Source: JBBRUG01 sp038247995
Lineage (GTDB): Bacteria > Chloroflexota > Chloroflexia > Chloroflexales > Chloroflexaceae
Length of the DNA: 9,182 bases
Assembly (NCBI GenBank): GCA_038247995.1
Contig: JBBRUG010000252.1
Coordinates: 1-9,182, forward strand
Direction: 5' to 3'
The position numbers were made by a program, and so were the translations under genes. Shown piece by piece: positions 1 through 6,668 of this stretch (the stretch's first letter is position 1; every line of letters starts with the position of its first letter). The notes under the pieces are model-generated. The model did not search any database and was not told the DNA's origin. It worked only from the letters and a program-made list of their open reading frames with translations.

Positions 1-140
1 CCGCTTGCCGTCTGCCGCTTGCCGCTTGCCGCCTGCCGTCTGCCGTCTGCCGTCTGCCGTCTGCCGTCTGCCGCTTGCCGCTTGCCGCCTGCCGTCTGCC
101 GCCTGCCGTCTGCCGTCTGCCGTCTGCCGTCTGCCGCCTG
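1..140. repeat. Heptamer tandem array, unit CCGNNTG, 20 copies
   Basis: Exactly 20 head-to-tail 7-bp units fill this stretch with no indel. The units differ only at positions 4 and 5: CCGTCTG (11 copies), CCGCTTG (5) and CCGCCTG (4). The order of variants repeats: units 3-10 and units 11-18 match in seven of eight places, which gives a 56-bp higher-order period. The array stops 4 bp beyond the stop codon of the acyl-CoA dehydrogenase and continues off the left edge of the window. There are no spacers, so it is not a CRISPR array. Confidence 0.97.
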
Positions 141-144
141 TGCC

Positions 145-1287
<1,143 letters not shown>

Positions 1288-1337
1288 GAGCGCACCTCCT
1301 TGTGGTATGCATTCGCGGGGCCTGGGGAACTAGCTCT

Positions 1338-1366
1338 ATTCTACGCGAGAGCGGGGTGGGGGACAA
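1338..1366 (-). promoter_or_regulatory. Probable sigma-70-type promoter of the acyl-CoA dehydrogenase
   Basis: Read on the minus strand there is a -35-like TTGTCC (1361-1366), a 17-bp spacer and a -10-like TAGAAT (1338-1343). This would start a leader of roughly 45 nt ahead of the dehydrogenase ATG. The -35 hexamer falls inside a short 8-bp repeat (GGGGACAA units at 1358-1377 on the plus strand). The assignment rests on motif and spacing only. Confidence 0.5.
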
Positions 1367-1382
1367 GGGGACAAGGGCTTGT

Positions 1383-1589
1383 AGGTGGAGGGTTTTTACA
1401 GGATCGCGTCCCAATGCGCTTTCCCCGCATCCCCCCAGCCCCCTGCTCCATCTGCGTGGAGCAGGGGGAGCCGCCGCAGATTCGGCGTCCTGATGCTGTC
1501 GGAAGCCCCGCTCCCGCTCAGGGAGCGGCCTGCTCTGAGCGTAGCCGAAGGGGGTTGGGTGTGCGGGCAACGGCAAAAACCCTCCACCT
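1383..1589. mobile_element. MITE-like non-coding element, copy 1
   Basis: This 207-bp element is bounded by a perfect 15-bp inverted repeat (AGGTGGAGGGTTTTT at 1383-1397 and its complement at 1575-1589). It is flanked by a 13-bp direct repeat, GGGGGACAAGGGG (1358-1370 and 1594-1606). On the left that repeat is part of an 8-bp tandem run, so it may be the pre-existing target or a duplication. Inside are a 12-bp perfect hairpin (arms 1439-1450 and 1457-1468, loop of 6) and an 8-bp hairpin (1508-1515 and 1521-1528). The core (about 1402-1568) matches the element at 3835-4058 in inverted orientation. It contains no credible protein-coding ORF and no transposase. Calling it mobile is an inference from the repeat structure and the two copies. 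Confidence 0.75.
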
Positions 1590-1656
1590 GAGAGGGGGAC
1601 AAGGGGCGGGCGCATCGCGACGCACTTCAACACTAAAGCAAGGCACCTTCCTTCAG

Positions 1657-1677
1657 ATTTGTACATTTTGTACAAAT
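1657..1677. promoter_or_regulatory. Operator-like inverted repeat ATTTGTAC-N5-GTACAAAT
   Basis: This is an 8-bp perfect inverted repeat with a 5-bp spacer, about 20 bp upstream of the -35 box of the next promoter. Its right half overlaps a 10-bp palindrome, TTTGTACAAA (1667-1676). A third related site, TTGTACAA (1702-1709), sits directly behind the -35 box. Three GTAC-centred sites around one promoter suggest binding by a dimeric regulator, which is not encoded in an obvious place in this window. Confidence 0.5.
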
Positions 1678-1695
1678 ATATTAACCTTGTAGTTG

Positions 1696-1724
1696 TTGCT
1701 ATTGTACAAGTAACCTGCTATACT
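1696..1724 (+). promoter_or_regulatory. Promoter of the small domain protein, with extended -10
   Basis: The -35-like TTGCTA (1696-1701) is followed by a 17-bp spacer and the -10 TATACT (1719-1724). TGC stands directly before the -10, which is an extended -10 signature. The expected start near 1731 gives a leader of about 90 nt. The TTGTACAA palindrome at 1702-1709 fills the front of the spacer, where a bound repressor would block polymerase. Confidence 0.6.
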
Positions 1725-1741
1725 CTGGCTACAGCCAGGCA

Positions 1742-1814
1742 ATGGAGCCGGGCATCCCGGAAACCTTCCTATGAGGCACCCGGGTCGACAATGAAGACGT
1801 ATGAGAGGTTTTAG
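1742..1814 (+). other. Leader with three overlapping mini-ORFs and hairpins
   Basis: Three tiny reading frames run in tandem through the leader, each joined to the next by an ATGA overlap: 1742-1774 (10 codons), 1771-1794 (7 codons) and 1791-1814 (7 codons). The stop of the third (TAG, 1812-1814) overlaps the ribosome binding site TAGGAGGT of the main gene. Only the first has even a weak ribosome binding site (AGG at 1737-1739). The same stretch can fold: CCGGG-CAT-CCCGG at 1748-1760, with a competing CCCGGG at 1779-1784. It might be a leader-peptide relay, a structured regulatory RNA, or chance. I tried to match it to common riboswitch consensus patterns from memory (including c-di-GMP and fluoride types) and did not succeed. 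Confidence 0.35.
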
Positions 1815-1823
1815 GAGGTTTTT

Positions 1824-2096
1824 ATGCGCAACGGCAGCTACGAGTTGAGCACCCCCACGACTGTCGCCAGCAAGCTCCCCGAGGCCCGCGCCATTCTGCG
1901 TGAGCATCGTATCGATAGTACGAACCGCATGACCCTACGCGAGGCCGCCCTCGCCGCCGGCGTGCAGCCCGATGAGTTGCTGGCCCAGATCGAGGCGCGG
2001 ATGCGCCGCGCCGCCCGCCGTGTCGCCACCCCGGCGCCGGTACCCGCCACGGCGGTTTACGACCATGAGGAAGAGCGCGAACTGGTATACGCCTAA
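1824..2096 (+). CDS. Small protein with cysteine-free ScdA_N/DUF1858-like domain
   Basis: This is a 90-residue protein of unknown function. Residues about 12-60 resemble the short helical domain found at the N-terminus of RIC/ScdA di-iron repair proteins and in DUF1858/DUF542 proteins: 'TTV', then a region ending in 'HRID', then 'TLREAALAAGVQPDELLAQI'. In the typical domain the 'GID' is followed by a Cys-Cys-Gly-Gly motif; here that place reads STNRM and the whole protein has no cysteine, so a metal or thiol role through that motif is excluded. A basic stretch (MRRAARR) and an Ala/Pro-rich, acidic tail follow. The ATG is chosen for its very strong site TAGGAGGT five bases upstream. It stands alone between its own promoter and terminator. 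The family assignment is from remembered consensus patterns. Confidence 0.75.
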   Translation: MRNGSYELSTPTTVASKLPEARAILREHRIDSTNRMTLREAALAAGVQPDELLAQIEARMRRAARRVATPAPVPATAVYDHEEERELVYA

Positions 2097-2120
2097 GTAG
2101 CGCTCGTTATTGTCGGAATG

Positions 2121-2153
2121 CAAACGGCCCAGGCAATCTGCCTGGGCCGTTTG
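2121..2153. terminator. Strong hairpin terminator, likely bidirectional
   Basis: A 15-bp perfect stem (2121-2135 with 2139-2153) closed by a 3-nt loop lies 24 bp after the stop of the small domain protein. The stem runs from CAAACGG at the base through a GC-rich centre, so each strand ends in a short T run (GTTTG). It lies between converging genes. Confidence 0.8.
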
Positions 2154-2180
2154 TGTATGGAGCCTGGTACCGTTTCATCG

Positions 2181-2213
2181 GGCCGAAGCATCAACTGCGC
2201 TGATGCTTCGGCC
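2181..2213. terminator. Hairpin directly behind the TPR mini-protein
   Basis: A 13-bp perfect stem (2181-2193 with 2201-2213, 7-nt loop) touches the TAA stop of the minus-strand TPR gene. It probably ends the xdhC/TPR transcript, though no T-tract follows. Its arm GGCCGAAGCAT recurs in the palindrome at 3289-3304, so it may also be a dispersed repeat unit. Confidence 0.6.
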
Positions 2214-2462
2214 TTACAGATTGTCTAGTACCTGGATGCCATGATGGGCGTGCTCGTTATTGGGGTTCAGCGCAAGCACATTCTCCAGCGCTGTGCGCTG
2301 ATCGTCCGGGTCGTCGACGGCGCCGCTCAGCCAGAGCCAGGCTTCCTCGATCGTCTCGTCGGCCTCGACAACCTGCATGAGTAGGCCGAGCGCACGCGGT
2401 TTATCGCCCTGTTGTAGCGCCAGCGCGCCTTGGTAGAGCAATTCGGCGAGATGTGGATCCAT
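2214..2462 (-). CDS. Small TPR-like protein
   Basis: This is an 82-residue, mostly helical protein with two tetratricopeptide-like helix pairs (about 1-36 and 37-70). The second contains 'AWLWLSGAVDDPDDQR' and 'ENVLALNPNNEHA', a pattern I associate with Chloroflexota TPR proteins, where it is often a module of larger proteins. Such domains mediate protein contacts, and no catalytic residue is visible. The ATG at 2462 is chosen because AAGGA (2470-2474) precedes it by 7 nt. A GTG six codons further upstream lacks a ribosome binding site. It follows the XdhC gene by 47 bp on the same strand and is probably co-transcribed with it. Whether it works with XdhC is unknown. Confidence 0.8.
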   Translation of the reverse strand: MDPHLAELLYQGALALQQGDKPRALGLLMQVVEADETIEEAWLWLSGAVDDPDDQRTALENVLALNPNNEHAHHGIQVLDNL

Positions 2463-2509
2463 AGGGTTTTCCTTGCGCACAGCGCTCCAGCGCCGTGTGT
2501 CGGTCGGCG

Positions 2510-3274
2510 CTAATCGGCCGCTGAAGCGGCTCTGCTCTGTGCGTCGGTGGGCTTATGCGAAGTACGGAGCACTTGCACGATTTCGCTGAGGATGCTCAAG
2601 GCGATCTCTTCAGGTGTTTTGGCGCCAATCTTCAGGCCAATTGGGCCGTGGATGCGCGCCAGTTGCTCCTCGTTAAAGCCCGCCTCGCGCAGGCGCACCA
2701 GGCGTTTGGCATGCGTGCTCGGGCTGCCCAGTGCACCGATGTACGCCGCCGGTGAGCGCAGTGCAACGTGTAACGCCGGATCATCGAGCTTCGGGTCGTG
2801 GGTGAGCACCGCCACACAACTGCGCGCGTCGAGCCGCCCTTCCAGCGCTTCGTCGGGCCAGGCGACCACCAGTTCGTCCACGTGTGCGAAACGCTCGGTG
2901 TTGGCGAAGGCCGTGCGTGCATCGATAATCACGGTGCGGAAGCCGAGCACCCTGGCCAACGCTGCTAAACCAACGGCAATATGCACCCCGCCGACCATAA
3001 ACAGCGTGCGCTGCGGCACAAAACTCTCGATAAACACGGTCACGCCGAGGTCGTCGTAGGGCTGCATGCGGGTGGCGCTTGCGGCGAGCAGCGCCTGCGC
3101 ATCGGCGACGGCGCGCGCGGTGAGGACGGGATCGCCGAGATCGCCGGCGCGTAAACCTTCCGGCGTCACCAGGATCTTCGCCCCGATCGGGCCATCCGCC
3201 GCAACCAGGGTCACGCTGGCGATCGGCTCAGCGGCGCGGATAGCGGCCTGGAGGATGGAATACAAGATAGCCAT
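2510..3274 (-). CDS. XdhC family protein, C-terminal (Rossmann) type
   Basis: This is a 254-residue protein of the XdhC/CoxI family, the cytoplasmic chaperones that handle and sulfurate the molybdenum cofactor for xanthine-dehydrogenase- and CO-dehydrogenase-like enzymes. The XdhC_C Rossmann domain spans about 90-234. Visible motifs are a glycine loop 'MVGGVHIA' (93-100, where GAGHVA is more usual), 'VLTHDPKLD' (156-164), 'YIGALGS' (178-184) and the closing block 'RIHGPIGLKIGAKTPEEIA' (207-225). The first 85 residues are divergent and do not clearly match the usual N-terminal XdhC domain, which is instead encoded by the upstream gene at 3402-3713. No convincing ribosome binding site precedes the ATG at 3274. 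No molybdenum hydroxylase gene lies in the window, so its client enzyme is unknown. Confidence 0.88.
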   Translation of the reverse strand: MAILYSILQAAIRAAEPIASVTLVAADGPIGAKILVTPEGLRAGDLGDPVLTARAVADAQALLAASATRMQPYDDLGVTVFIESFVPQRTLFMVGGVHIAVGLAALARVLGFRTVIIDARTAFANTERFAHVDELVVAWPDEALEGRLDARSCVAVLTHDPKLDDPALHVALRSPAAYIGALGSPSTHAKRLVRLREAGFNEEQLARIHGPIGLKIGAKTPEEIALSILSEIVQVLRTSHKPTDAQSRAASAAD

Positions 3275-3288
3275 AAGCTCATGCCCGA

Positions 3289-3304
3289 CCGAAGCATGCT
3301 TCGG
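3289..3304. repeat. 16-bp perfect palindrome CCGAAGCATGCTTCGG
   Basis: The palindrome stands 14 bp upstream of the larger XdhC gene, in the gap behind the smaller one. It shares the half-arm CCGAAGCAT with the hairpin at 2181-2213, so the two bracket the XdhC-TPR pair. It could be an operator, an RNA processing hairpin or a member of a short dispersed repeat family. Confidence 0.6.
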
Positions 3305-3345
3305 CCATACTTATAGCAGTGGGCCCATCCACTGCGCCCCTGGTG

Positions 3346-3370
3346 GGCGTGCGGCGCGCCGCCCCACGCC
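3346..3370. terminator. GC-rich inverted repeat after the small XdhC gene
   Basis: GGCGTG (3346-3351) and CACGCC (3365-3370) enclose a 10-bp palindrome CGGCGCGCCG. It lies about 30 bp past the stop of the minus-strand gene at 3402-3713. There is no T-tract, so it may only attenuate transcription into the second XdhC gene. Confidence 0.3.
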
Positions 3371-3401
3371 AAGCGGACGGCTCAAGCGTCATGCTCGCCA
3401 C

Positions 3402-3713
3402 TTAGGTGAGCGGTTCCACCAATACATCGATCGTGCCGCCGCAGGCGAGGCCGACTTCCCAGGCCGTCTCATCGGCGACTCCGAAGTGGAGTAAGCGCGC
3501 TTGCCCGCTGGCCATTGCCTCTTGGCAGGCTTCGAACACCGCGCCCTCGATGCAGCCGCCGCTCACCGAGCCGACCATCGCGCCGCCTGAGGCGACCGCC
3601 ATCTTCGCCCCGACCTGGCGTGGCGAGGAACCCATTGTCTTCACGACAGTCGCCACAGCGACTTGTTCGCCACGGGCCAGCCAGCGGTCAATATCGTCGA
3701 TAATCTCACGCAT
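3402..3713 (-). CDS. XdhC/CoxI family protein, N-terminal domain only
   Basis: This is a 103-residue protein that corresponds to the N-terminal XdhC_CoxI domain alone. It shows 'ATVVKTMGSSPRQVGAKMAV' (21-40), 'GSVSGGCIEG' (48-57) with Cys54, and 'GLACGGTIDVLVEPL' (88-102) with Cys91; both cysteine motifs are typical of the family. Full-length XdhC proteins are usually about 250-350 residues with both domains, so the function appears to be split between this gene and the one at 2510-3274, which is 127 bp downstream on the same strand. The ATG at 3713 is preferred over a GTG at 3731 because GAGGT (3720-3724) lies 6 nt before it. It probably acts with its neighbour in molybdenum cofactor delivery or sulfuration. 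Confidence 0.88.
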   Translation of the reverse strand: MREIIDDIDRWLARGEQVAVATVVKTMGSSPRQVGAKMAVASGGAMVGSVSGGCIEGAVFEACQEAMASGQARLLHFGVADETAWEVGLACGGTIDVLVEPLT

Positions 3714-3755
3714 CGCAATACCTCGAATCACTGAGTCACTGAACTGCTGAACTAT

Positions 3756-3790
3756 TGCCGCCTCATGGTTGTATTGTACCTCAGGCGGCA
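3756..3790. promoter_or_regulatory. Inverted repeat around the probable promoter of the XdhC genes
   Basis: TGCCGCCT (3756-3763) and AGGCGGCA (3783-3790) form an 8-bp inverted repeat spaced by 19 bp. The enclosed sequence carries a minus-strand -10-like TACAAT, about 60 bp upstream of the small XdhC start. No good -35 is visible. A regulator binding the arms could cover the promoter, but this is motif-based guesswork. Confidence 0.3.
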
Positions 3791-3834
3791 GGGGTATGCA
3801 CGACCCCAGAGGATGCCTGCTTGATCATTGATCC

Positions 3835-4058
3835 CATACGGATCATGTTAAGAATCTTCGCCGCGCCAGCCCGCACCCCAACCCCGCTCCCTGAGCGCGG
3901 GAGAGGGGCTTCGGAGAGCATCAGGACGACGAATTACGGCGTTTCCCCCTGCTCCACGCAGATGGAGCAGGGGGCTGGGGGGATGCGGGACATCTGGCGT
4001 TGGGACGCGATCAAAACATCTTCGGACAGACATGCTGCTGCTTAACTTGATCCGTATG
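3835..4058. mobile_element. MITE-like non-coding element, copy 2 (inverted)
   Basis: This 224-bp element is bounded by an 18-bp inverted repeat with one mismatch: CATACGGATCATGTTAAG (3835-3852) and CTTAACTTGATCCGTATG (4041-4058). Its core (about 3869-4012) is the reverse complement of the core at 1402-1568 and keeps the same 12-bp hairpin (3945-3956 with 3963-3974). It also shares the words GATCGCGTCCCA, a CCCGCATCCCCCCAGCC block and a GCTCAGGGAGCGG block. The terminal repeats differ completely from those of copy 1. No target duplication is evident and there is no ORF of interest. It fills most of the gene-free stretch 3714-4108; the rest (4059-4108) holds only short CCCTGCC-like words. Confidence 0.75.
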
Positions 4059-4108
4059 CCCCTGATCTCCGGCCACTGATCCCTGCCCCCTGCCCTCTGA
4101 CTCACAAG

Positions 4109-5782
4109 TTACGCTGTGCGGGGCGGCGGAGTAGCCTGGGCGCCGCGGCGCTTCACATCATAGGCCTGCCAGAACCAGACCGCAGCGACGATCGCAATGC
4201 CGACGACATCGGTGAGCAGGTTCGGCCAGAAGCAGAGGAACGTGCCGAACGCGGCAATCAGCCATTCCCACCAGGTGGTGCGCCGTACCAGGTAGAACAT
4301 CGAGACCGCCGAGAAGGCAATTGTACCGATTGTGGCCGAGAACCACGAGATCGCTACTTTACTCCATTCGACATCGACCAGTGGACGCCCTGTTTCGCCG
4401 ATCATCAGAATTTCGGGTGTGAAGGCGAACAGCAACGGCACAACGTAGAGCAGCTTCGCGAATTTAAAGGCAGTCCATCCGGTTTTCCATGGATCAGCGC
4501 CGGCGATGGCTGCTCCGGCATATGCGGCCACACAGACCGGCGGCGTAATGTTGCTGTCCTGGCTGAACCAGTAGACAATCATATGGACAGCGATCAAAGC
4601 GATGCCCAGGTCGGTGAGGGCCGGAACAGTGATGACGGCGACGATCAGGTAGGCGGCTGTAACCGGCACACCCATGCCGAGCAACAACGAAGCCACGGCG
4701 ATCAGCACGACTGCGGCAAGAATGCTACCGCCGCTTAGGTTAACGATGATATTGGCAAAGCGCTGACCAATACCGGTAGCGTAGATCGTGCCGACAATCA
4801 TGCCGATCACACCAACCGTCGCACCGATCACGAGCGTATCGCGGACACCCTGCTGCATGGCTTCGATACTGGAGCGGATCACGCGCCAGGTGCTGCGCCC
4901 GATCGCACTGAAGACATTACCGCCGAGCGCGCCGGGTTTGCGCAAGTCGGCGGCGTTGGCGGGCATGGTATACATCAAGAAGACGCACGAAATGATCGAC
5001 CAGAAGGCCGCATAGCCTGGGGAAAACCCGGCAACCAGCATGCCGATAATCACCACCAGCGGCAGCGCGAGATACCATTCTTTGCGCAGGATCTCGCCTG
5101 CGGTTGTCTGAACGTCGATCCCTTTCAGGCCGAGTTTTTTCGCCTCGAAGTGTACCATCGTCAGCACTGAGAGGAAGTAGAGGATCGCAGGTACGATCGA
5201 GATCAGCACGATCGTAGAGTAGGGTGTGGCGGTCAGTTCGGCCATGAGGAACGCGCCGGCGCCCATCACCGGGGGCATAAACGCGCCGCCGAGCGAGGCC
5301 GCCGGTTCGCTTGCACCGGCGACGTGCGGCCGGAAGCCGGCGCGCTTCATCAGCGGGATGGTGAACGTGCCGGTACTCACCGTATTGGCGATCGCACTGC
5401 CCGAAATCGAACCAAACAGCGCCGAGGAGATCACGGCCACCTTGGCCGGGCCGCCGGTGGAGCGCCCGGCGAGGGCGAGCGGTACATCGATAAAGAAGCG
5501 GCTGGCGCCGGATTTGCTCAGGAAGGCGCCAAAGAAGATAAAGAGAATAACCTAACTGACGAGCACATTGGCCATTACGCCGAAGACGCCCTCCTGATCG
5601 AGGAAAAGCACCGTAGCGACACGCTGCCAGGGCTGGCCGCGATGGGCAAACGTTTCTAAAATTGGAATGTCGTAGAGGATAAAGCCAAAACGCAAATACA
5701 GCACAAAAAACAGGCCGATGAAGGTCATCGACCAACCCAACACGCGCCGCCGGCGAACAATAACGCCAGGGCGCTCAGCCAA
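4109..5782 (-). pseudogene. TRAP transporter permease (4TM/12TM fused type), 5'-truncated with an internal TAG
   Basis: The frame encodes a membrane protein of the fused TRAP permease family, which imports organic acids using an ion gradient together with a periplasmic binding protein. Matching blocks are 'RRVLGWSMTFIGLFF' near the start, 'LFIFFGAFLSKSGA', 'PLALAGRSTGGPAKVAVIS', 'GTFTIPLMKRAGFRP' and 'ASLGGAFMPPVMGAGAFLMAEL', followed by many hydrophobic helices to a normal-looking C-terminus. Two lesions are visible. A TAG at 5552-5554 interrupts the frame between 'ANVLVS' and 'VILFIFFGAFL', where the family usually has an aromatic or similar residue. The first roughly 200 residues expected of a fused permease are missing: recognisable similarity begins near 5750, at the truncated sensor gene. 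The longest piece with an annotatable start runs from a GTG at 5440 to 4109, but starting there would omit conserved helices. No binding-protein gene is nearby. Confidence 0.85.
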
Positions 5783-6633
5783 CGGCTAAAGTCGCTCACT
5801 ACGGCAAAGGCATCGCTGGTATGGCGTTGCACGACCACCGCCCAGCCCATATTGGCGACCGGCTCGGCGCTAAAAAGCCACGTGCTGCCATCGCGGCGCG
5901 TGCCCAGGCTGGTCGCCGGTTGTCCGGCCAGGGCCGCAGCAGCGCCGGGTAGTTCGCCGAGTAGCGGCTGCAGCAAGCGCGCCCGGTCGTCGGAGGCGAT
6001 CAGTAAGCCATCGGCGTTGAGCACCTGAATGTGCAATGGGCGCCCCTGCTCGGTGACGATTGTGCGCAGCGGCGCGCTCAGTTCGTCGAGCAACACATTC
6101 GTGGCAACCACGCCGCGAAACCCGCCTGCGCCGGTGTAGACCGGGTGGCCGAGCACAGCGACGGGATTGAAGGTTGTCAGATCGACCACGCCGGCGGCGA
6201 CGAGCGGTTGCCCGCTTTGCAGCGCACTCAGGAAGACCTGTTCGCCGGAATAATCGATGCCCGCAGTGCGCGGACTGCTCGGCACCGACACCTCCAGCAA
6301 GCCCTCGGCGTTGAGCCAGTACACGCTGTCGGTGTCCTGCCGCGCCGCCTTGAATGCGCGCAGCACGCGCTGAATCGCCGCCTGATCACCTTCGCGCAAC
6401 TCATCGAGCCGGGCGAGTTCTTCCAGGGCATTCTGCGCACTCTGCAACTTATTATCAAGCTCCAGCGCAACAGCCTGGGCGAGCGCGAGATCGGCGGCCT
6501 GCACCTGCGCCTGAAGCCGCCCACGCACATAAGCGGTGACGGCCATGCCCGCGCCAAGCACCATAATCACAAAGATCAAATAACCGCCCAACAAAGGGCG
6601 AATCAACGATGGGTTACGCAGGCGGGGCAGCAC
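5725..6633 (-). CDS. Cache-domain membrane sensor, truncated in its second membrane helix
   Basis: This 302-residue protein has a first membrane helix (about 12-35), an extracytoplasmic region of about 235 residues with a double-Cache-like pattern ('SVYWLNAEGLLEVSVPS', 'GHPVYTGAGGFRGVVATNVLLDEL', 'IQVLNADGLLIASD', 'MGWAVVVQRH'), and the start of a second helix (WLSALALLFAGGA, 285-297). Cache domains bind small ligands and control HAMP, kinase, cyclase or chemotaxis domains inside the cell. All of that is missing here, and the frame stops five codons after the helix breaks off. The stop lies inside the TRAP permease remnant in another frame, so the end is a rearrangement scar. The GTG at 6633 is chosen because GGAG (6639-6642) precedes it by 5 nt; an upstream TTG at 6666 would sit almost on the promoter. 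It probably cannot signal. Confidence 0.75.
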   Translation of the reverse strand: MLPRLRNPSLIRPLLGGYLIFVIMVLGAGMAVTAYVRGRLQAQVQAADLALAQAVALELDNKLQSAQNALEELARLDELREGDQAAIQRVLRAFKAARQDTDSVYWLNAEGLLEVSVPSSPRTAGIDYSGEQVFLSALQSGQPLVAAGVVDLTTFNPVAVLGHPVYTGAGGFRGVVATNVLLDELSAPLRTIVTEQGRPLHIQVLNADGLLIASDDRARLLQPLLGELPGAAAALAGQPATSLGTRRDGSTWLFSAEPVANMGWAVVVQRHTSDAFAVVSDFSRWLSALALLFAGGACWVGR

Positions 6634-6668
6634 AGCGGCTCCAGTGACATAATGAAATAGGTACAATG

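Noticed and set aside
1..140. CRISPR-like array, or the small open frames within it
   Set aside because: The units are contiguous 7-mers with no spacers, and the frames simply translate the repeat into a PSAVCRL-type pattern.
1725..1823. Known riboswitch class in the leader
   Set aside because: Partial resemblance to c-di-GMP and fluoride riboswitch words did not hold up when the expected stems and conserved bases were compared; a covariance-model search would settle it.
2547..3059. 170-codon plus-strand ORF
   Set aside because: It is an antisense shadow of the XdhC C-terminal gene, Ser/Arg/Thr-rich without a known pattern.
1383..4058. Composite transposon formed by the two inverted MITE-like copies
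   Set aside because: The copies flank ordinary metabolic genes, have different terminal repeats, and no transposase or outer target duplication is visible.
4917..5735. 272-codon minus-strand ORF overlapping the TRAP permease
   Set aside because: It is a frame-shifted, Arg-rich translation of the permease coding region; the true frame shows family motifs.
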